Shown here: one piece after another, positions 51,614-64,000 of the stretch
Position numbering within the stretch: position 1 is the first letter of the stretch
Layout: each line of letters opens with the position of its first letter
Assembly: GCA_024362935.1 (NCBI GenBank)
Contig: JANCRA010000025.1
Span: forward strand, 6,908,936 to 6,972,935
Reading direction: 5' to 3'
From: Setophaga petechia
Taxonomy: Eukaryota > Chordata > Aves > Passeriformes > Parulidae
DNA: 64,000 nucleotides
Position numbers and translations under genes: made by a program
Notes under the pieces: generated by a model
What the model saw: the letters and a program-made list of their open reading frames with translations, nothing else
Told to the model about the DNA's origin: nothing
The model's database searches: none

Positions 51614-53707
51614 CTGCAGAAAAACAGGGCAGACATCTGGGGAAGCAGCCCAAGAACCGACTCTACCAGCGAGCGCATTCCTGGGCTTCTGTTACAGAGC
51701 CAGACTCAGATCCCAGCTTTTGCTGCCCCTAACCCTGGCAGCAGGCAGCCTGAATTCTTCTGTTCCCACTCTGAATCAAGGATCTGAACATCAGCACTTC
51801 CCATTCAGCAAGACAACCTGTGCCCATACTAACATAGTCTATGACAATGTAACATGTTTCTGATGCAGATAAAAAGCAATTGGAGGGGAGGTGTGGGATT
51901 ATTTCCAGTTCAGACCACAAATAACAATTTTGGCTGCTGCTTCTACCAGTAAGAAACCATGGATAATAATGCTACCAATTAGAAAATACTATTTTCCACA
52001 GGCAGTAATATCCACTTCAAGAGAGTATTACAAAAAAAAAAGACTGCGAGTAGTTTGAACACTTGACACATCAGATTTTGTGAAATGAGAAACCTTCCAT
52101 TATTTACCCTTGTTAACCACTTACTACCATGATTACCATTAGTTACCACTGATTAAAAGGATACTATTAGGAAACCCCACACCTGGAAGATATTTCACAT
52201 TTACTGTTCAGTCTCTTGGAGGTGTGTTCATCGCTACTCCTTTTAAATCCTCAGCCTTTTTTACGCACATAAAAAATTATCTTTTCATTTGCTTCAGATC
52301 TCTGAAAACTAAAACCACCTTTCTTGTGATTTTGTTCAATTTAAGACCAAGTTCCATTTATTTTCGCTTTTAGCAAAACTTTCCAAAGTTAGCAGGAAAA
52401 GCAATGCATTTCAAAATTGTCTTAAAACACTTTTTGAAGTGAAATAGCTTCAGGTTGATAGCAATAGACCATCTAATAAATAAGAACCAAGAGCAATAAA
52501 AATAAATGTATCCCAGCAGTGAGATGCTTCACAGACAGCAGTACTGCCTGACCATCAGACATTTCAGGAAACAGCCAAGGATTTTTCATGTTGAATGATG
52601 CAGCTTTCACCAGATCTCCTCCCCACAAGATCTGGGTGAATCAAAATAACTTTGCTGTGTAACTGCAATTGTGTAAGGGATGAGGATGTAATTTTATCAG
52701 TATCACTTACAGAAAGCAAGCATAGAAAACTATTTTAGTCTTCCTTATCAAAATGTGTGATGCAATAAACCCTTGAATTATTGCAAACTGAGGGACGAAA
52801 GTAATTTCTCTGAAATTTTAATCTTCCCCTTGGGAAACAGAAACAAAATATACTTGAAAATGTGTAGTTAGTTATTCTTCACACACAAATACTTACATAT
52901 ATACTGCACTTTCCTTTTGAACAATTCAGGCACTGCAAGCAAAATTACTGTGTCAGATACAGCTTCATCTACAGTTTCAGTATTATCTTTCTTCTACAGG
53001 ACCTTAATAAGCATGATTGTTGCTACCCAAGCCTTGAGGAAAAGAGGTACTTAAGAAATGCCAGTTGGCTGAAAGCCAACTTGCACACCTAAGTCTGTTC
53101 CAATCTGTGAGATGTATGTTGATGTTTAAGTCAGTTTCCTTGACAGAGACATGAAATCAACATTCTGAGTATTACAGTAATTCCTATTTCAAATTAATTT
53201 ACTTTAATGTCTCATTCTGGTAACCAGATGGATCTTGTATCCTTGTCCTTTATTCTCTCCTGCTTTCCTCTTTGTCCAAGAGACCTCATTTATTTCCAAA
53301 CATGTTTCTTGTTGAAAATTTTTAGATGTAACACGTGCAGTAACTCCTGTAGCACACTGCCACTAGAGGAATGAATTGCCTTCCATTAATATGCCAGAAC
53401 ATCAATTTTGTTTTTGGAAAAGACTGATTTTTCTCAGGCATTAGAAGGTGTTTTTAGTATTTGTAAAACAGCCCAACTGAACAGTTAAGAAACACGTGCC
53501 GTGAAGGTGGATATTACTAATGCAGTCTTAGATGAACTTGCTATAAACTATATCAAGCTGTCCTGAGAAATCTGCATGCACTAGATGCCATTAACTGCTC
53601 TCATACTTCAGACAACACCAATCTCATGAATACATTTTCCAGTTGTTTTGATTAATTACATGTCCTCGTGTCCTTCCTAGAAGTGTCCCAGTAAGAGCAA
53701 GCCCACT

Positions 53708-53720
53708 TTTTTTTTTTTTT
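53708..53720. repeat. Poly-T run in BICD1 intron
   Basis: An uninterrupted T run of about 13 bases (A on the BICD1 sense strand), followed by GAGAAAG. No retrocopy body was recognised next to it. Confidence 0.7.
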
Positions 53721-56700
53721 GAGAAAGTTTAAAAGAAAGGTTAAACCTAAATCATGCACGTAGAGTCCTCAATCAACTTTAGAAACTGCTGAATGAACAG
53801 CCTCAGATCTCCTAGAATTATGCAGCAGAGAAGGTTATTCTGTGTAGTGGGAGGTAACAACAGCCTGCAGCCACAGCATTTCCCTTCACTGAGATATTCC
53901 CAGCTATGTGCAAGTGTGGGATAAAAGGAGAAGTGTTTCCAATTAAAAAATAAAAAAGCATTGCACACATCTATATTGCCTTTCACCCACACATTTGATA
54001 AACATTCATCAAGTCTCAGAGAAGAAAAAGGTTAAGGATCTCCTAAAAGGGTAAGAGCTCCTAGGGAAGATGACTTCTGGCATGGCAGAGACCATTGCAG
54101 GGCTGCAGGATACTCCAGGGCTCTGAATGGGTGTTTCAGGAGGGTTCAAATAGTGATAGCAAAATTTAGGTTATGTCCTCCTGAGCCAGAACTCTTCCCC
54201 AATTTCCCTCTTGCCCCAGTACAGGTTGTAAGCTGCAAGTGAATATTAAATAAATAGCACTGTTTTCCTGCTGTCTGCTGGTGTACTTAGAGCAAAAGTC
54301 AAGGTTTCACTTATTTTTCATTTCTCTCATCTCAGAATGCAAGCAGACAGGCACATAAGCCCCCTTATTTTTTATGAACTGATCCAAGAAGCTTATATAG
54401 GATTTTGAGGGATTTCTGGTTCCATCTATCCCTCTCGTCTAGGAACATAAACCAAATACCAAATCAGGCTTATGTGTAATTTAGGTAACATAAATCATAG
54501 CACAGCTTGAGCTAAAACCCAGTGACACTGACAGTGACAGGTCCCTGCTCTAACTAGATAATCATAATTCTCTTCTGTTCAAAAATGTTTTCTCAGCTCC
54601 AGGATCTGTTCAATCTTCCTACTCAGTCTCTTCAGCACACATTTTTCTTTTAAAATTATCATAAGAAAATATTTTGATGGATAAAGAATAAAATCCATGC
54701 ATGCAGTGTCAGGACTATGGCAATATTTCCTGCTCTCTCCAGTTACACATCTCAATTTAGGCTGGCAAAGCAAGCAGACTCAGTGAAGTTTCCTTCCTGA
54801 ATAGCTTAAGGATCCTGTTTAAAAGTAGCTCCTTCTCTCCTTCAGCTCAGGACTTCCTCTCTCAGGACAGCACCTACTCTAGATTGGAAAACTAATGTTT
54901 TCAATAATTATTTATTGTTCCTCTGGATGAGTGCAGCTTGCTGCTTCACAAACACAGACCACTCTTATCCTGGGTCAGCAATTCAGGGTGAAAGTGAGGG
55001 GAAACAACAGGAGAGGCAGGAAAGTCTTCTTTGGGAATTCCTCATTTTCTCTGGGAATATCAGAAGCAGCCTATGACAAAATAAGCAGGTTAAAGGCTGC
55101 ACATGGCACCAGCATATAACAGAAACTTCAGCTCTGTTTTGCCAACCCCTTGAATCCCACAAAAGTGGTTTTATGTGCTCTAGCTTTCTTTTTCTAAGAG
55201 AGGTGTTCCAGGAAATATTCTTGACAGGTCATAAAAGCACATAAATTCCAGAAAGGGATCACTAGGCTAATATAAAGGGAAGGAAGAAGCTGTAGAGATC
55301 AGAATCTCAGAGATTTTTGGGTCAAATAAGCTGCTCTAGAAGAAAAAAGGGCAAAAGTAGAGGGACAAGCAGTACAGAAAGACTTTTGAGACAAAGAACT
55401 GAAAAAAGAGCTTAAGGAAAGAAGGATGAACAAGTGTCAGGAAAAACACAGAAAAAGAAGGCCCCTGCTTTCTGCACAGGGGAGCTTTGGAGGAAAGTGT
55501 CAACTTTGCTGTTCAGACCAGAAGCAGAAGTGCTGTGCTCTCCTTAGGACGTGTGCTATGACCTTAATCTGGTGTATTTGAGGAAGGAAATACACAGTTC
55601 CATACAGCACCAGATGAACATCCACTGGGGGACCAAAATGATGCTTTATGGAAAGAGAAAGAATATTTTTCTATCAAACAGTCTAAGCAACCATTTTCAG
55701 ATCTATAATACAATTCTACTATCAAAAGAATGATCTCCCTATGGTACAAATTCAGGAGTAAGTACCATGTGATGCACTATAACCATGGAAACCAGTGTTT
55801 TATTCAACTAAAGGCTAAACAATTGCTTTTTTATGCTGAGGGTTGCTACTGTATCTAATGTTACTGCACAAAAATCTTAGAGCCTTGTATTTTCAAACAG
55901 ATTTCTCCTCTTCAAAAGACTTGTAGAATACATCAACTCTCTGTCATTTAAACAAATGCTCTCCCAAATGGACTATTTCGAATGAGTCAATGATTTGACC
56001 ATTTAGGAAGATTAATTTAATTATAAAGCCCATTAAACTCCATGCCAGGGAAGAAAAATGAATATTTTACAACAGAAAAATCTATAGGAGTACAACGATG
56101 TGGAAGACCTTGCAGTGAATAATTTTTTATAGCTGTGCTCAGAGAATACTGGGCAAAACTTAGGATGTCAAGGGCAGGGATATGTCCCATAGGCCATACA
56201 TTGAGTGTTTAATCACTACTACATGGAGTTTACCAACAGCAGTAAATTCTTGGGGTGGGATTTATTACTACTAACATCAGAAATTTTTAAACTAAAAATG
56301 TGTAACTCAGCAGGTCACACAGACTCCTTTTATAGTTCATAGAGGAGGAACAGAAGTTTCTTTACATCGTACACACAAGGCATCCAGGAAAGATACTTGG
56401 ATGAGTGGCATGACTGAAGCCTAATTCTCATGGAGGGGATGCTGCTGCCTCCCATCAGCTCCAGGATATGCCTTGAGCCCCACTGAAGTCTGCACTCAGG
56501 ATGCCCAAATTGAGTAAAGAGCATTCAGTACACCAACAATCTAACATTCCCTTTAACTTCTAAAGCTTTGAAAACTACTTTTACCTCATGTGTTGGTGAC
56601 TTATGGCCCATTTAAGACCCTTGTTTTGTTTTATGCTCACAATGCCACTCCTCTGCTCCGGAGTTACCTGCCTTCCACGAGCTCTTACAGAGTTAGAATG

Positions 56701-57253
56701 TTCCTGTGTCTCCTAAAGTAAGGAGTTTCACAGAAAGGTCAACACATTCATTTCCAGCACACACACACAACACTCCTTTGGGGAAGAAAACCTTTAGATG
56801 CCAATGAAATCAATCAGGCTACCTTGGTTCACACCACCTGCTGAGCTGGGTCTTCGTTTCCATTATGTCGCTACACGCGCTCCTCTGACGAAGGACCTAT
56901 GATGAATTCGTACACAGCACCAATGTCACGACATATAAATGCCCCTTTCCTCCTTCCTTCCCACTTCTCCCAGCTGCTGCTGCCACTGTCACTAAGCATA
57001 AAAGCACCTTAGAAGGCTGAAGTGGTGAGATGTCACTGCCAGCAGCACTGAGGAGATGTTGGCAGAAGGCACAAAGATGTCTTATCACTTATGGACTAAA
57101 GTACAAACAAGAAATCTGTACTGTGTTTGACCAGAAGAGGGGCAAGAAGAAGTATTTGTGTATTTCCAAAATAAGAATTTATTGATGAAAAAGCTGGAGC
57201 TTTAAAACAAAAAAAAGATTTTTAGGAAACTTTTTAAAAAGCAGCTAAGATCA

Positions 57254-57482
57254 AAGACACAGTCTTAAGCTGTGCCAGGGGAGGTCTAGGTGGTCATTAG
57301 GAAGAATTTCTTCACAAAAAGGGCTATCAGACATTGAAGTGAACTGCCCAGGGAGGTGGTGGAGTCACATCCCTGGGGGTGTTTAAGGAAAGCCATGGTC
57401 TGGATCACAAGGTGGTGTTGGGTCACAGGCTGGACTCAATCTCAGAAATATTTTCCAACCTAGTTGATTCTGTGATTCTGAG
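57254..57482 (+). mobile_element. CR1 LINE 3' end fragment (plus orientation)
   Basis: The plus strand has AGACACAGTCTTAAGCTGTG, then ATTAGGAAGAATTTCTTCAC, then CCCAGGGAGGTGGTGGAGTC, and ends GTTGATTCTGTGATTCTGA. These are the landmarks and the ATTCTGTG-type terminal repeat of CR1. The element is sense on plus, antisense to BICD1, 5'-truncated and non-coding. Confidence 0.93.
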
Positions 57483-58183
57483 TAAAACCAAAAGCTCTTC
57501 TGAAGAAGATGTGGGAGAAGGAGAGATGAAAGTTGATTAATTAGTGTCCTGCCAGCAGGAACTATGTTACAGAAGATAAGTGAAGCTTTTATCCTGTGAA
57601 GGAGAAGATAATAAATTGAACATCACAGTGGAAGAAAATAGGAATTTATGCTGGAGTGGGAAATTACAGTGGCCTCACAATTATTAGCACTGGATTATAG
57701 CATAGGCTGGTTGATTAAATAGATTTTACTACTGGTAAGTAATAAAACTCACTGTAATGAAAATGTGGGGTTCTGAAGATCATCATTAACCATACAATAG
57801 CTTTACATGACAGAATCACTGTGTACTTCTGAATGGGAAAATCAGCCACATAAATCCACTATTTGATTTCCACTTAAAAAACCCTATAAATGCAAATATT
57901 CTGTAGGTATATACTGCCATTTATAACACTTTACTCAAGGTTGTATTGACATTGCTATTCTTCAGCTTTATTTTCCAAGACACACATCTCAGCAGCACTT
58001 GAAAGCCTGCAAGTTTTTGCACAGTGTGCATTCTAGGACTCATTCACCTTCATCCAAGAAAATCCTGACCGCGCAGAAAATAATTTCTCTATCCTCCTAA
58101 GCACCCAACATGCACAGCTAAGTGTGTTCTCACTTAGCACACACGTTTGCAGTGCTGAGCCAGGTGGTGACACCTTTCCCTTA

Positions 58184-63983
<5,800 letters not shown>

Positions 63984-64000
63984 CTGCTTGTTGGCTTTCA
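63984..64000 (-). CDS. BICD1: BICD1 coding exon, 3' end only (cut by window edge)
   Basis: Only the last 17 bases of this exon are inside the window. On the minus strand they read two bases of a codon followed by K-A-N-K-Q, then a strong donor (CAG|GTAAGG). The codon boundary falls exactly at the splice site (phase 0). The next exon opens with T-A-E-V-A, so the join [14 protein letters not shown] matches the CC3 coiled-coil segment of vertebrate BICD proteins as I remember it. The rest of the exon, and the N-terminal dynein/dynactin-binding part of the protein, lie beyond 64000. The piece is too short to identify alone; the call rests on the in-frame join to the exon at 58185-58336. Confidence 0.88.

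Overview
This is a vertebrate nuclear window, almost certainly from a bird. It is AT-rich and gene-poor, has large introns and one sharp CpG island, and carries CR1-type LINE fragments with the typical avian 3' end. No bacterial-type operon is present, and nearly all long open frames are chance frames.

The one gene that can be read with certainty is the 3' half of BICD1 (bicaudal-D homologue 1, a dynein/dynactin cargo adaptor) on the minus strand. Reading right to left, six coding exons can be joined in frame: 63984-64000 (partial at the window edge), 58185-58336, 51296-51613, 50137-50327, 36537-36612 and 30730-30817. All internal junctions are GT..AG and all phases agree. Together they give 279 residues plus a stop. 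The first exons encode the C-terminal cargo-binding coiled coil (CC3, the Rab6-binding part). The last three encode the low-complexity Ser/Pro-rich tail of the long BICD1 isoform. Two of those tail exons are very short and easy to miss.

After the stop at 30730 lies an AT-rich stretch to about 25.07 kb. I interpret it as a long BICD1 3' UTR with proximal (28.0 kb) and distal (25.09 kb) polyadenylation signals and two Pumilio-type motifs. Next comes about 9 kb of intergenic DNA with a CR1 fragment and two perfect hairpins. A CpG island follows at about 15.31-16.17 kb, with several good minus-strand splice donors and one plus-strand donor. In mammals BICD1 is followed, in the same orientation, by FGD4. 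The island is therefore best read as the upstream FGD4 promoter/first exon, and 1-15.3 kb as its first intron or 5' flank. No FGD4 coding exon was recognised, so this rests on synteny.

Other structure is modest: an 18-bp tandem repeat beside the CpG island, a TG microsatellite, a 46-bp x3 minisatellite in a BICD1 intron, and three CR1 copies. I found no CRISPR array, tRNA, rRNA, or intact viral or mobile gene, and no convincing undescribed system.
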